Shown: piece by piece, positions 1 to 8,678 of the stretch
Layout: the number at the start of each line of letters is the position of its first letter
Numbering within the stretch: position 1 is the first letter of the stretch
Source: Streptomyces sp. R28
GTDB taxonomy: Bacteria; Actinomycetota; Actinomycetes; Streptomycetales; Streptomycetaceae
Length of the DNA: 64,000 nt
Direction: 5' to 3'
NCBI RefSeq assembly: GCF_041052385.1
Contig: NZ_CP163439.1
Span: 10,343,001 to 10,407,000 of the forward strand
Translations under genes and position numbers: made by a program
Notes under the pieces: model-generated
The model's input: the letters and a program-made list of their open reading frames with translations, nothing else
Database searches by the model: none
Told to the model about the DNA's origin: nothing

Positions 1-220
1 GCATCTGAAGGTGCTGCGGGAGGCGGGCCTGGTGCGGGTGCGGCAGGATGCCCAGCGCCGCGTCTACGCCCTCGATCCCGCCCCGATCGCCGAACTCGAC
101 GCCTGGCTGGCCCCGTACCGCGAGCTCTGGAACCGCAGCCTGGACGCCCTGGGCCGCCGACTCGACGAGACGTCGCGGGACACCGCGCACGCCCCCGAGG
201 AACCCACCACGAAGGACTGA
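1..220 (+). CDS. ArsR-family transcriptional regulator, 3' end only
   Basis: Only the last 72 residues are inside the window; the start lies to the left. The visible part opens with HLKVLREAGLVRVRQDAQRR, the recognition helix and wing of an ArsR/SmtB winged helix ('sHLkvLreAGLV'), followed by a short acidic tail. ArsR proteins are small DNA-binding repressors. The stop is 6 bases before the ATG of an AHSA1/SRPBCC gene. ArsR-AHSA1 pairs are a common two-gene unit in actinobacteria, usually autoregulated, so the two are probably one transcript. No metal-binding cysteine pair is visible, which fits the non-metal ArsR branch, but the N-terminus is missing. Confidence 0.8.
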   Translation, partial: HLKVLREAGLVRVRQDAQRRVYALDPAPIAELDAWLAPYRELWNRSLDALGRRLDETSRDTAHAPEEPTTKD

Positions 221-226
221 TCCACC

Positions 227-757
227 ATGACCGCCGACCTCACCGGCACCTGCCTGACCCTGGACGACGGCCGCCCGGCCGTCCGCTTCAGCCGTACCTA
301 CGATCATCCCGTCGAGCGCGTCTGGCGGTTCGTGACCGACGCCGACGAACTGGCCCACTGGTTCCCCTCCCGCGCCGAGATCGAGCTGCGCCCCGGCGGC
401 ACGATCAAGTTCAGCGGCGACCCGAACATGGAGGACTCCACGGGCCGGGTGATCGCCGTCGACGAGCCCCGGCACCTGTCCTTCGAGTGGGGCGGCGACG
501 AGCTGCACTTCGACCTGGACGCCCTGGACGACAGGCGCACCCGCCTCACGCTCACCAACGTCCTCGTCGCCGAGGACACCGCCGCCCGCAACAGCGCCGG
601 CTGGGAGATCTGCCTGGCCGCCCTCGACGCGCACGCGCGCGGGGAGCGCATCGAGGGACCGCACGCCGGGGCCGGGACGCCCTGGAAGGAGTTCTACGAC
701 GGCTATGTCTCCGCCGGCGTCCCCTCCGGCGCCCCGGTTCCGGGCCTGGACGCCTGA
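227..757 (+). CDS. SRPBCC / AHSA1-domain protein
   Basis: This 176-residue protein has the START-like fold of the AHSA1 (Hsp90 ATPase activator homologue) family. The N-terminal half carries the typical run 'RFSRTYDHPVERVWRFVTDADELAHWFPSRAEI', then 'GGTIKFSGDP' and 'LSFEWGGDELHFDL'. These proteins form a hydrophobic cavity; in bacteria the ligand is usually unknown. The ATG follows a GAAGGA ribosome site by about 10 bases and sits 6 bases behind the ArsR stop, so translation is probably coupled. The stop is only 6 bases from the stop of the convergent hydrolase gene, leaving no room for a separate terminator. Confidence 0.85.
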   Translation: MTADLTGTCLTLDDGRPAVRFSRTYDHPVERVWRFVTDADELAHWFPSRAEIELRPGGTIKFSGDPNMEDSTGRVIAVDEPRHLSFEWGGDELHFDLDALDDRRTRLTLTNVLVAEDTAARNSAGWEICLAALDAHARGERIEGPHAGAGTPWKEFYDGYVSAGVPSGAPVPGLDA

Positions 758-763
758 GCCCGA

Positions 764-2251
764 TCAGTGCGTCCCGGCGGGGGCGCAACTGCTCCCGGCG
801 CTCGGCACTCTCAGCTCCGTGAGGTAGTCGTCCACGGCGTCTCGTGTGCAGTCACTACGGCCGTAGACACTGTGCCCCGCGCCCGCGTACGGCAGCAGGA
901 CGGTCGTCCCGCGGGTCTGCCGATGGACGTTGACCGCCCACGCGAAATGGTTCGCCGGGTCGTGCAGCGAATGCAGCATGAGGATCTTGGGCGCCTCGGT
1001 GATGCGCAGACGGTGCTGCGGATTGTTCACCTCGTCGGGCCAGCCGATGCAGCCGGCCACCCCGGCATGCACGCGCGGGGAGCCGCGCATGTGCGGTGCG
1101 GCCCCTACTTCGGCCTGGGTCAGCCGGGCGTACTCCCGGTAGTCCTTCGCCCGGAAGTCCCAGTCCTGGCAGAAGACCGCATAGAACGGTTCCGATTTCG
1201 TCTGTCGGCCCGAGTCGTCGGCCCGTCGCCGCTCGTTCGGTTCCTGCGCGTCGAGGCCCGCCACATAGGTGGCCAGCTCGTCCCAGTCCGGGCCGTAGAA
1301 CCTCTTGAAGGCGAACAGAGCGATCGCGTGCGCGGTGAGGAGTTGATCCGGGTTCTCCGGATCCCTTATCTCCCCGCGGTCCGCCCTGGCGAGCAGGCCG
1401 TCCCACACGGCGGTGACGTCCCGGCCGTGCATGGCGCAGGAGCTGGTGCGCTCGCACCACTTCACGAACTGGTGGAACGAGTCCTCCGCGGTGGCCGCGG
1501 AGGAGACGAGGAATTCCCGGGCGCCGAGGCTGTGGTCGATGTTCGCGGTGAGAGCCATGGACCGGATGCGGTCGCCGTACTCCTCCGCGTACTGCTCACC
1601 GATCAACGTGCCGTAGGAGTGGCCGAAGTAGTTGATCTTCTTCTCGCCCAGCGACCTGCGCAGCGCGTCCATGTCCCGCACGACGCTCAAGGTGTCGGCG
1701 TGGTCGAAGACCGGGCCGGTGTGCCGTCGGCAGTCCTCGCGCAGAGCGCGGTTGAACTCGGCGAGCCGGTCGAACTGCGCCTGGTCGCCGGGGTAGGGCG
1801 ACGGCTGTCGGTCCAGCAGTTCGGTGGAGCACTTCACCGGACTGCTGCCGCCGACACCCCGCGGGTCGAACCCGACGATGTCGAACCTCTCCTGGATGTC
1901 GGTGCCGAAGTGGGACTTGGCACGCCGTACGGCGAAGTCCACCCCCGAATCCCCCGGACCGCCCGGGTTGACCAGCAGCACCCCGACCCGGCGATCCGGA
2001 TCGGTCGCCTTGCGTCGGGCCACCGCGAGATCGAACGTCTCGCCCGACGGGCGTGCCCAGTCGACAGGCAGGCGCAGGTTCCCGCACTCCGCCGAGGCGT
2101 CCTGGGCGCACGGCTTCCAGTCGATCGCCTCCTGTGTCGCCGAGCTGCTGCCCTGAGGGCCGGCCTGCGCCGACGCCACGCCCGGCGGCGACACCCCGGC
2201 GAGTAATCCGGTGGCGAGCGCTGCGGTGAGCGCCTTGATGAGTGACCGCAT
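764..2251 (-). CDS. Secreted alpha/beta hydrolase, TAP (tripeptidyl aminopeptidase) type; contains a TTA codon
   Basis: A 495-residue exported serine hydrolase. The chosen ATG (2251) has AAGGGA just upstream and begins a signal peptide (MRSLIKALTAALATG..., with an AxA site near residue 28). An in-frame upstream start at 2365 would bury the signal. The alpha/beta hydrolase core shows the oxyanion region LLVNPGGPGDSG, the nucleophile elbow GHSYG (Ser212), and the C-terminal TAP-like part with the acidic residue in LHDPANHF and the histidine in GAGHSVYG. Family members (SlpD/SlpE, Tap of Streptomyces) trim N-terminal peptides from secreted proteins. Leu16 in the signal peptide is encoded by TTA (2204-2206), so expression may depend on bldA tRNA. 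Confidence in the family is high; the substrate is unknown. Confidence 0.85.
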   Translation of the reverse strand: MRSLIKALTAALATGLLAGVSPPGVASAQAGPQGSSSATQEAIDWKPCAQDASAECGNLRLPVDWARPSGETFDLAVARRKATDPDRRVGVLLVNPGGPGDSGVDFAVRRAKSHFGTDIQERFDIVGFDPRGVGGSSPVKCSTELLDRQPSPYPGDQAQFDRLAEFNRALREDCRRHTGPVFDHADTLSVVRDMDALRRSLGEKKINYFGHSYGTLIGEQYAEEYGDRIRSMALTANIDHSLGAREFLVSSAATAEDSFHQFVKWCERTSSCAMHGRDVTAVWDGLLARADRGEIRDPENPDQLLTAHAIALFAFKRFYGPDWDELATYVAGLDAQEPNERRRADDSGRQTKSEPFYAVFCQDWDFRAKDYREYARLTQAEVGAAPHMRGSPRVHAGVAGCIGWPDEVNNPQHRLRITEAPKILMLHSLHDPANHFAWAVNVHRQTRGTTVLLPYAGAGHSVYGRSDCTRDAVDDYLTELRVPSAGSSCAPAGTH

Positions 2252-2395
2252 GAAGTCCCTTCCGAACGTCCTGCGAAACGGATCACGGAGGAGACCCGCA
2301 AGATCGAACGTGGCAGTGATCCCACCGGGGTCACAACCGAACAGGACGGGAATCAGGGAACGCACCGGGTCGTGGTCGGGGTCGCCCTCAGGGCG

Positions 2396-2433
2396 ACGGC
2401 TCAGGGGTTGCCCCGCGAATCCCTGAGCCGTCC
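2396..2433. terminator. Stem-loop downstream of the peptide-export operon
   Basis: A perfect 12-bp inverted repeat (GACGGCTCAGGG / CCCTGAGCCGTC) with a 14-base loop lies about 40 bases beyond the stop of the NHLM-type ABC gene and upstream of the hydrolase start. It most likely ends the 8.7-2.5 kb transcript. There is no T-run, as is usual in Streptomyces. Confidence 0.6.
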
Positions 2434-2475
2434 CTGGACTCGATCAGGCGCCGCGCTCACGCCATCGGTCGGCGC

Positions 2476-5292
2476 TCACGCCATCTGGCGTCGCACCAGC
2501 TCGTGCAGCCGCCCGTTCGTGTCCGCGAGGAGTTGTGCGGGCGGGCCCTGCTGGGCGACCTTGCCGTCCTCCATCACGATCACACGGTCGGCGTCCAGCA
2601 CCGTCGACAGGCGGTGCGCGATGACGATGCGGGTGGCGTGGAGGGCCTTGGTGGACTCGATGACCGTGCGCTGTGTCTCGTTGTCGAGGGCGCTGGTCGC
2701 CTCGTCGAAGAAGAGGATGCGCGGCCGGCGGATCAACGCCTGGGCGATCATCAGGCGCTGCCGCTGACCGCCGGAGATCGCGCCGCTGCCCGAGACGATC
2801 GTGTGCAGCCCCATCGGCATCCGCTTGATGTCCTCGGCGAGCCCCGCCATCTCGGCCGCCGCCATCGCCTCCTCCGGCGTGTACGGCTCCGTACCGCAGA
2901 TGACGTCCAGGATGGACCCGGTGAACGGCTGCGCGTGCTGGAGCACGACCCCGCACTGCCGGCGCACCGCCGACTGGTCGAGTGCCGACAGGTCCTGGCC
3001 GTCGTAGAGCACACTGCCGGACACCGGCTTGTCGAACCCGATCAGCAGCCTGAGCAGGGTCGACTTGCCGCAGCCGCTGGGGCCGACGATCGCCACGAAC
3101 TCGCCCGGGCGTACGTCGAAGGACACGTCGTCCAGGACCAGGGGACCGTCGTCGGAGTACCGGAAGGACAGCCGGCGCGCCTCGATCGCGCCGGTCAGCG
3201 GGCCCGGCCGGGTGCTCGCCGTGCGCACCTCGGGCGTGGCGTCCAGCACCGGCTTGATCTCCTCGAACAGCGGCAGCGCGGCCACCACCGACACGAACGA
3301 GCCGGTCAGCTGGGTGACCGAGGTCAGCAGCATCGTCACCGAGGTGTTGAAGGTGAGGAACGCCGCCGCCGACATCGACCCGCGCGCCGGACCCGCCAGC
3401 AGCATGAACATCAGCAGCGTGCACACCGGCAGGTACACCGCGCCCATCACGGTGGTGAGGTTCTTGATGCGCCCCACCTTCTGCTGCAGCTCACGGCTGC
3501 GCGCGAACCGGTCCGCCCAGGCCGCGTACGCGTAGTTCTCGGCCGCCGCGACCCGCAGCTTCGGCAGCCCGCGCAGCGTCTGGAACGCCTGGTTGTTCAG
3601 CTTGTTGCTGAGCACCACCAGCCGCCGCTGCCAGCGCACCTGCCACAGCCCGAGCCCCAGGAAGACGCCCGCGATGACGACGAGCATGCCGATCGCCGCC
3701 ATCGCCATCGGCACGCTGTACCAGAACAGCAGCGCCAGGTTCATCGCGCCCACCGTCACCGACGACGCGACGACGGGGCCGACTCCGGCCATCAGCCGGC
3801 GGATCGCACTGATGCCCATGGCCTGGCTCGCCAGCTCGCCGGTCGAGCGCTCGGTGAAGAACTTCGTGGGCAGCCGCAGCAGCCGGTCCCACAGGGCCGG
3901 CTGGAGCGTCGCCTCGATACGGCCCTCCAGGCGCAGGATCGTCAGGTTCTGAAGCAGCATGAACGCCGCGGCCACGACGCTGCTGATCATCACGGCCAGA
4001 CAGAACTGCACGATCAGCCCGGTCTGGGCCTTCGGCACGAACTCACCGAGAATCTTGCCGGTCGCGATCGGCACGAGCGCACCGATCGCCACCGTCACCA
4101 GGCCGCTGATCAGGAGGTTCGCCAGGTCACCGCCAGTGCCTCGCATGCTGAACCGCAGGAGCCTGAGCGGGCTCAACGCACGGTCGGGCAGCGGGCGGTA
4201 GAACATCACGGCACGCGGCTCGAACTCCTCCGCGTTGGCCTTCTCGATCGGCGTCTCACGGCCGGTCGCCGGATGGACGGCGACATAGCCACCGCGCCGC
4301 CACAGCAGCGCCACCGGCGCACCGGACAGCGCCCGGTGGCCCACCAGCGGCCCTACGTTGTCCCGCCACCAACGCCCGTCCAGCCGTACGGCCCGGGCGC
4401 GGACGCGGGAGGCGATGGCCACCCGCTCGACCGGGTCGAGACGGTCGCTCTCGGTGCCGCTCTGCGCGGGCTCGGCCAGCGTGATCCCGGCCGCCTCGGC
4501 GACCAGCTTGCACGCCGCGTAACTGGCGTCCGCGTCGGCGGCCGTCGTCCGCTTGTCGCCGCGCTTGCCGATGGACGCGAGCAGCGTCCGGTCGGCCTGG
4601 GCCCGCACCGCCTCGCCGGCCTTGATGCCCTCCGCGGTGCGCGTCTCATGGGTGCGCTCCAGCTGCTCGATCCAGCGGTCCAGCGTGGTCAGCAGGCGGT
4701 ACTGCTGGTCGACCATGCTCTGCCAGACCGCCGGGTCCATCAGCAGGTCGGCCGCGGCTTCCGCGCCGTACAGCGAGCCGTACTGCACGCTGCCGGGCGG
4801 CACCTGCATCCAGAAGACGTCGTCGTCGGTCACCTCGGCGGCCCGCTCGGTGGCCATCGGCGCCTGGAAGAGGATGGAGAGGCTGCGGCCGACGCCGAGC
4901 GCGAGGGCGTACTCCAGCGGGCTCGTCGTCGGCGGGACGTACTGCGGGTTGCCGTACTCGTCGTACGACCACGTCTGGGTGTTCGCCGGCTGGTACAGCT
5001 CGCGCAGCCCGATGCGGTGCACCACGCAGTCCCGGAGCGGGCGTGCCACCAACGTGTGGTGAGGTCCCGGGACCGGGCCCAGCAGCAGCGAGCCCGCCTC
5101 CAGGCGGCCGAGGTGGTGCCAGTGGCCCTGCTGGCCGGCGTCGACCGCGAACAGGTCCACGGCGCCGGACGCGACCAGCCACAGCACCTGCGGGCCTTCG
5201 AGGTCGAGGCGGTTGAATCCGGCGCAGTCGATGCGCGTGCCCATCTGACCGAGCGCGTTGAGGACGAGGTCACCCTCGTGGACGGCAGTCAT
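2476..5292 (-). CDS. NHLM-type bacteriocin export ABC transporter, permease/ATP-binding subunit without peptidase
   Basis: A 938-residue fused transporter half. Residues 1 to about 300 form the extra N-terminal region typical of the NHLM system ATP-binding subunit (cyclic-nucleotide-binding-like part, e.g. VLWLVASGAVDLFAV). A membrane domain of about six segments follows (about 370-640), then an ABC ATPase with Walker A GPSGCGKSTLL, signature ISGGQRQR, Walker B ILFFDEATSALD and the H-loop IAHRLS. It lacks the C39 peptidase present in the neighbour, and the two proteins presumably form a heterodimeric exporter. The ATG follows AAGGAG by 7 bases and lies 1 base after the stop of the peptidase-exporter gene. 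It is the last gene of the operon. Confidence 0.9.
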   Translation of the reverse strand: MTAVHEGDLVLNALGQMGTRIDCAGFNRLDLEGPQVLWLVASGAVDLFAVDAGQQGHWHHLGRLEAGSLLLGPVPGPHHTLVARPLRDCVVHRIGLRELYQPANTQTWSYDEYGNPQYVPPTTSPLEYALALGVGRSLSILFQAPMATERAAEVTDDDVFWMQVPPGSVQYGSLYGAEAAADLLMDPAVWQSMVDQQYRLLTTLDRWIEQLERTHETRTAEGIKAGEAVRAQADRTLLASIGKRGDKRTTAADADASYAACKLVAEAAGITLAEPAQSGTESDRLDPVERVAIASRVRARAVRLDGRWWRDNVGPLVGHRALSGAPVALLWRRGGYVAVHPATGRETPIEKANAEEFEPRAVMFYRPLPDRALSPLRLLRFSMRGTGGDLANLLISGLVTVAIGALVPIATGKILGEFVPKAQTGLIVQFCLAVMISSVVAAAFMLLQNLTILRLEGRIEATLQPALWDRLLRLPTKFFTERSTGELASQAMGISAIRRLMAGVGPVVASSVTVGAMNLALLFWYSVPMAMAAIGMLVVIAGVFLGLGLWQVRWQRRLVVLSNKLNNQAFQTLRGLPKLRVAAAENYAYAAWADRFARSRELQQKVGRIKNLTTVMGAVYLPVCTLLMFMLLAGPARGSMSAAAFLTFNTSVTMLLTSVTQLTGSFVSVVAALPLFEEIKPVLDATPEVRTASTRPGPLTGAIEARRLSFRYSDDGPLVLDDVSFDVRPGEFVAIVGPSGCGKSTLLRLLIGFDKPVSGSVLYDGQDLSALDQSAVRRQCGVVLQHAQPFTGSILDVICGTEPYTPEEAMAAAEMAGLAEDIKRMPMGLHTIVSGSGAISGGQRQRLMIAQALIRRPRILFFDEATSALDNETQRTVIESTKALHATRIVIAHRLSTVLDADRVIVMEDGKVAQQGPPAQLLADTNGRLHELVRRQMA

Positions 5293-5293
5293 C

Positions 5294-7516
5294 TCACCGC
5301 TCCTTGACCAGTGCCGCGTACGCGCCGCCGCGCGCCACCAGCTCCTCGTGCCGCCCGCGTTCGACGATCGTGCCGTGCTGGAGCACGACGATCTCGTCGC
5401 TGTCGCGCACGGTGCTGAGCCGGTGTGCGATCACCACGCAGGCGCAGCCGCGCTTGCGCAGGTTGTCCATCACGACCTGCTCGGTCTCCGCGTCCAGCGC
5501 GCTCGTCACCTCGTCGAGGACCAGGATGCTGGGGCGGCGCACCAGCGCCCGCGCGATCTCCAGGCGCTGGCGCTGCCCGCCGGAGAAGTTGCGGCCGTCC
5601 TGCTCGACCTTGCTGTGGATGCCGCCGGGGCGGCGCATCACCACGTCGTACAGCGCCGCGTCGCGCAGCGCGTCCACCACCGCGTCGTCGGGGACGGACG
5701 GGTCCCACAGCGCCACGTTGTCGCGGATCGTGCCCTCGAAGAGGAACACCTCCTGGTCGACGAAGGAGACGGAGGCGGCGAGCGCGCCGCGCGGGATGTC
5801 CTCGATGCGCTGGTCGTCGATGCGGATGACGCCCTCCCAGGGGGCGTACAGGCCGGAGATCAGCCGGGAGACCGTCGACTTGCCGCTGCCGGAGCCGCCG
5901 ACCAGGGCCACCTGCCGGCCCGGGCCGACCGTCAGGTCGAAGCCGGTGAGCAGGGGCTTGTCGAGCGGGCTGTAGCCGAAGGTGATGTTCTGCAGCTCCA
6001 CGTGGCCGTTCAGCCGGCGCGTCGACTCGCCGGCGCCGGGACGGCCGTAGAGCGGGTCCGCCTCGAAGTTCTCCACGTCCTTCAGGCGGGCCACGTCGGC
6101 GGCGAAGTCCTGGATGCGGCCCGCGACGCCGTTCAGGCGGGTGATCGGGGCGGTGAAGCGGGTGACCAGGGCCTGGAAGGCGACCAGCAGGCCGACGGAT
6201 ATGCCGCCCTCGACCGCCCGCATACCGCCGATCCAGAGGATGAGCGCGCTGTTGAGCGAGGCGAGCGTCGGTGCGACCACGCCCAGCCAGGCGCTCGGCA
6301 CGCCGAGGCGCTGCTGCTCCTCCAGCGTCGTGGCGTGCTGTCCGGCCCACTTGCGGAAGTAGCCGTCCTCGCCACCGGTCGCCTTCATCGTCTCGATCAG
6401 CTGAAGGCCGGTGTAGGCGGTGTTGGTGAGCCGGGCGTTGTCCGCGCGCAGTTTCGCGGTGCGGGTGGCGCGCAGGCGGATCACGACCCGCATGGCGACG
6501 ACGTTCAGCAGCGCGACGCCGATGCCGACGAAGGTGAGCTGGGGGTCGTACGTGTAGAGGAGGAGCGCGTACAGGATGACGACCACCGCGTCCACGCCTG
6601 CCGCCGCGAGGTCGCGGGCCAGCGTCTCGGCCACCGCGTCGTTCGACTGGAGGCGCTGCACCAGGTCGGCCGGGCTGCGCTGGGAGAAGAACGTCACCGG
6701 CAGGCGCAGCAGATGGCGCAGGAAGCGGGCGCTGGAGAGGGTGGAGGAGATGATGCGGCCGCGCAGCAGGTTCGCCTGTTGCAGCCAGGTCAGCACGAGG
6801 GTGAGCAGCACACAGGTCCCCATGGACGCGAACAGCACGCCCAGCAGGGAGGTCTGGCCCCCGATGAGGAACATGTCGATGTAGGTGCGGCTCAGCGCGG
6901 GCACCGCCGCGCCGACCACCACCAGGAGCAGGCTCGCCAGGACGGCGGCGGGCATCGTGCCCGCGGTGCCGCGCAGCCGGGCCGGCATCGCGCCGAGCAC
7001 GCCCGGCTTGCGCCCGCCCTTGCTGAAGCCCTCGCCGGGCTCCATCACCAGGACGACGCCGGTGAAGCTGCCGTCGAAGTCCTCCATGGGCACGAAACGG
7101 CGGCCCTTGGCGGGGTCGTTGATGTAGACGCCCCGGCGACCGAAGCGGCGGCCCATGCCGTCGTAGACGACGTAGTGGTTGAACTCCCAGAACAGGACGG
7201 CCGGCGTCTTCACCTCGGCGAGGGCGGCCGTGTCCATCTGCATGCCCTTGGCCGTCAGCCCGTAGCTGCGGGCGGCCTTGAGCAGGTTGCTGGCACGCGA
7301 GCCGTCGCGCGAGACGCCGCACGCTATGCGCAGTTCCTCCAGCGGGACGTGGCGGCCGTAGTGGCCCAGCACCATCGCGAGGGAGGCGGCGCCGCACTCC
7401 ACGGCCTCCATCTGGAGCACGGTGGGCGTGCGGACGGTCTTCGACCTGCCCTTGGGGACGGGGCGCTTCGGCGGGGCGGCCCGGCGCCTGCTGCGCGTCT
7501 CCTGTGCGGCGCTCAC
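5294..7516 (-). CDS. NHLM/NHLP-type bacteriocin exporter with C39 peptidase, permease and ATPase domains
   Basis: A 740-residue processing exporter. The N-terminal C39 protease domain (about 27-165) shows Cys41 in QMEAVECGAASLAM, His114 in FNHYVV and Asp134 in YINDP, the complete catalytic triad that cuts after double-glycine leaders. A six-helix membrane domain (about 190-470) and an ABC ATPase follow, with GGSGSGKST, FSGGQRQRLEIARAL and ILVLDEVTSALD. The GTG start overlaps the adaptor stop as GTGA. Farther upstream the frame is open for over 650 bases, but it only shadows the adaptor gene. It should cleave and export the double-glycine peptide encoded at 8463-8678. Confidence 0.93.
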   Translation of the reverse strand: MSAAQETRSRRRAAPPKRPVPKGRSKTVRTPTVLQMEAVECGAASLAMVLGHYGRHVPLEELRIACGVSRDGSRASNLLKAARSYGLTAKGMQMDTAALAEVKTPAVLFWEFNHYVVYDGMGRRFGRRGVYINDPAKGRRFVPMEDFDGSFTGVVLVMEPGEGFSKGGRKPGVLGAMPARLRGTAGTMPAAVLASLLLVVVGAAVPALSRTYIDMFLIGGQTSLLGVLFASMGTCVLLTLVLTWLQQANLLRGRIISSTLSSARFLRHLLRLPVTFFSQRSPADLVQRLQSNDAVAETLARDLAAAGVDAVVVILYALLLYTYDPQLTFVGIGVALLNVVAMRVVIRLRATRTAKLRADNARLTNTAYTGLQLIETMKATGGEDGYFRKWAGQHATTLEEQQRLGVPSAWLGVVAPTLASLNSALILWIGGMRAVEGGISVGLLVAFQALVTRFTAPITRLNGVAGRIQDFAADVARLKDVENFEADPLYGRPGAGESTRRLNGHVELQNITFGYSPLDKPLLTGFDLTVGPGRQVALVGGSGSGKSTVSRLISGLYAPWEGVIRIDDQRIEDIPRGALAASVSFVDQEVFLFEGTIRDNVALWDPSVPDDAVVDALRDAALYDVVMRRPGGIHSKVEQDGRNFSGGQRQRLEIARALVRRPSILVLDEVTSALDAETEQVVMDNLRKRGCACVVIAHRLSTVRDSDEIVVLQHGTIVERGRHEELVARGGAYAALVKER

Positions 7517-8319
7517 GGCAGCAGCCAATCGACGGGACGCTGGTCGGCCAGCCGGATCGAGGCGTCGGCGATGGTCATGGAGGTGAGGGAGAACGGCGGC
7601 CCGTCGGCGGACGACCACTTGTAACCGCTCTTGGTGCTGGACTCCTTGTCCAGCTTCACCAGTACGGCCACCGGCCTGCCGTCCTTGGTGAACTGCTCGC
7701 CCAGCTGGTTGTCCCCGAGGAACGCGGCGATCTGCTGCGCCGACTGCGCGGAGCGGTCCACCGACTTCACATGGCCGCGCAGGACGCCGTACTCCTGGGT
7801 GGGAACCGAGGAGACGGTGAGGTCCACGGCGGCCTTGTCGGGGATCGAGGCGGCGTTCTCGGCGGGCACGTACACCGTGGCGTACAGCGCGTCCTTGGTG
7901 TGGGCGACCTTCTCCACGGCGGCGACGTTCGCGCCGGTGGAGATGATCTGCCCGATGGTGGCGGCGAGCGCGGTGACCCGGCCCGCGGCGACCGTACGGA
8001 CGACCGTGTCGCCCTTGGCCGTACGGACCTTCAGTACGGGGGAGTTCGCCGGGAGCCGTTGGCCCTGTTCGGCGAGGACCGCGGTGACCTGGCCGGCGAC
8101 CGGACTCTGCAGGATGTAGCTGCCCTGCCCGTGGGTGAGGATGGCGGGCGCGCCGACCGTGGACGTGACCGAGCCGGTCATGGCCCACACGGACGCGGCG
8201 GCCATGACGACCACCGTCACGGACAGCACCAGCCAGCCCTGGGGGCGGGCGAAGCGCACCGGAAGGTCGAGCTCCTCCGGTGACTGGAGCTTGGCGAGGG
8301 CCTGTTGGCGGAACTGCAC
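7513..8319 (-). CDS. HlyD-like adaptor (NHLM bacteriocin system secretion protein)
   Basis: This 268-residue protein starts VQFRQQALAKLQSPEELDLP, the hallmark opening of NHLM-system secretion proteins, followed by one membrane helix (VVVMAAASVWAM region, about 35-55) and a lipoyl/HlyD-like domain (GQGSYILQSPVAGQVTAV, PVLKVRTAKGD). I place the start at the GTG at 8319 because AGGGA lies 7 bases before it; a GTG five codons upstream (8334) has no ribosome site. In HlyD adaptors this domain links the exporter to the outside of the membrane; in a Gram-positive it probably extends the exit path. The stop overlaps the start of the peptidase-exporter. Confidence 0.88.
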   Translation of the reverse strand: MQFRQQALAKLQSPEELDLPVRFARPQGWLVLSVTVVVMAAASVWAMTGSVTSTVGAPAILTHGQGSYILQSPVAGQVTAVLAEQGQRLPANSPVLKVRTAKGDTVVRTVAAGRVTALAATIGQIISTGANVAAVEKVAHTKDALYATVYVPAENAASIPDKAAVDLTVSSVPTQEYGVLRGHVKSVDRSAQSAQQIAAFLGDNQLGEQFTKDGRPVAVLVKLDKESSTKSGYKWSSADGPPFSLTSMTIADASIRLADQRPVDWLLP

Positions 8320-8417
8320 GGGACTTTCCCTCACCTGAGGATGAGTGGAGACCGGCTCACGTGGAGCCAGGTCGTGGTGCGAGGGGTGCCGGTTGTTTTA
8401 TGGCACCCGAGAATCTC

Positions 8418-8436
8418 GGAGCCGGGGAACGGCTCC
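8418..8436. terminator. Hairpin between the peptide precursor and its exporter genes
   Basis: A 7-bp perfect stem (GGAGCCG / CGGCTCC) with a 5-base loop lies 27 bases after the precursor stop and about 100 bases before the adaptor start. A second stem, GGGTGCC / GGCACCC (8384-8408), is nearby. Such hairpins often partly end or stabilise the short precursor transcript so that more peptide than exporter is made. This role is inferred. Confidence 0.5.
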
Positions 8437-8462
8437 GGGACTCAGCGGTACAAAAGGCGCGA

Positions 8463-8678
8463 TCAGAGACCGGCGACCAGACCCGAGACCGGGGCGGTGT
8501 TCAGGCCGGTGACACCCTCCACGGTGCCGACGACCGTGTCGACCAGGCCGGAAACCGGGGCGATGCCGTTGACAGCGTCGAGGGCACCGTTCACGGCGTT
8601 GACCTGCAGGCCGCCGGAGACGTTGTCGAGCTCGGCGTCGGAGATCTCGACGGTCGCAACCTGGGGGGTGGAGTTCAT
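8463..8678 (-). CDS. Double-glycine leader peptide precursor, cysteine-free core, presumed substrate of the adjacent exporter
   Basis: A 71-residue peptide. The leader (1-23) has the classic class II/double-glycine pattern ISDAELDNVSGG, so C39 cleavage is expected after Gly23. The predicted core is 48 residues, has no cysteine, and is rich in Gly, Val and Ala with internal repeats: APVSGLV at 40-46 and 62-68, and AVNG at 28-31 and 35-38. Without cysteine it cannot form lanthionine rings, and no LanM, YcaO, radical-SAM or other modifying gene lies nearby, so an unmodified secreted peptide is the simplest reading. The ATG follows AGGAAGGGAAG by about 9 bases. The role (bacteriocin, signal or surface peptide) cannot be told from sequence. 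Confidence 0.85.
   Translation of the reverse strand: MNSTPQVATVEISDAELDNVSGGLQVNAVNGALDAVNGIAPVSGLVDTVVGTVEGVTGLNTAPVSGLVAGL

Noticed and set aside
2503..5307. A 934-codon open frame on the plus strand opposite the NHLM ABC gene
   Set aside because: Composition is His/Arg/Gln-rich nonsense typical of the antisense of a GC-biased gene, no domain is recognisable, and the minus-strand protein is a clear ABC transporter.
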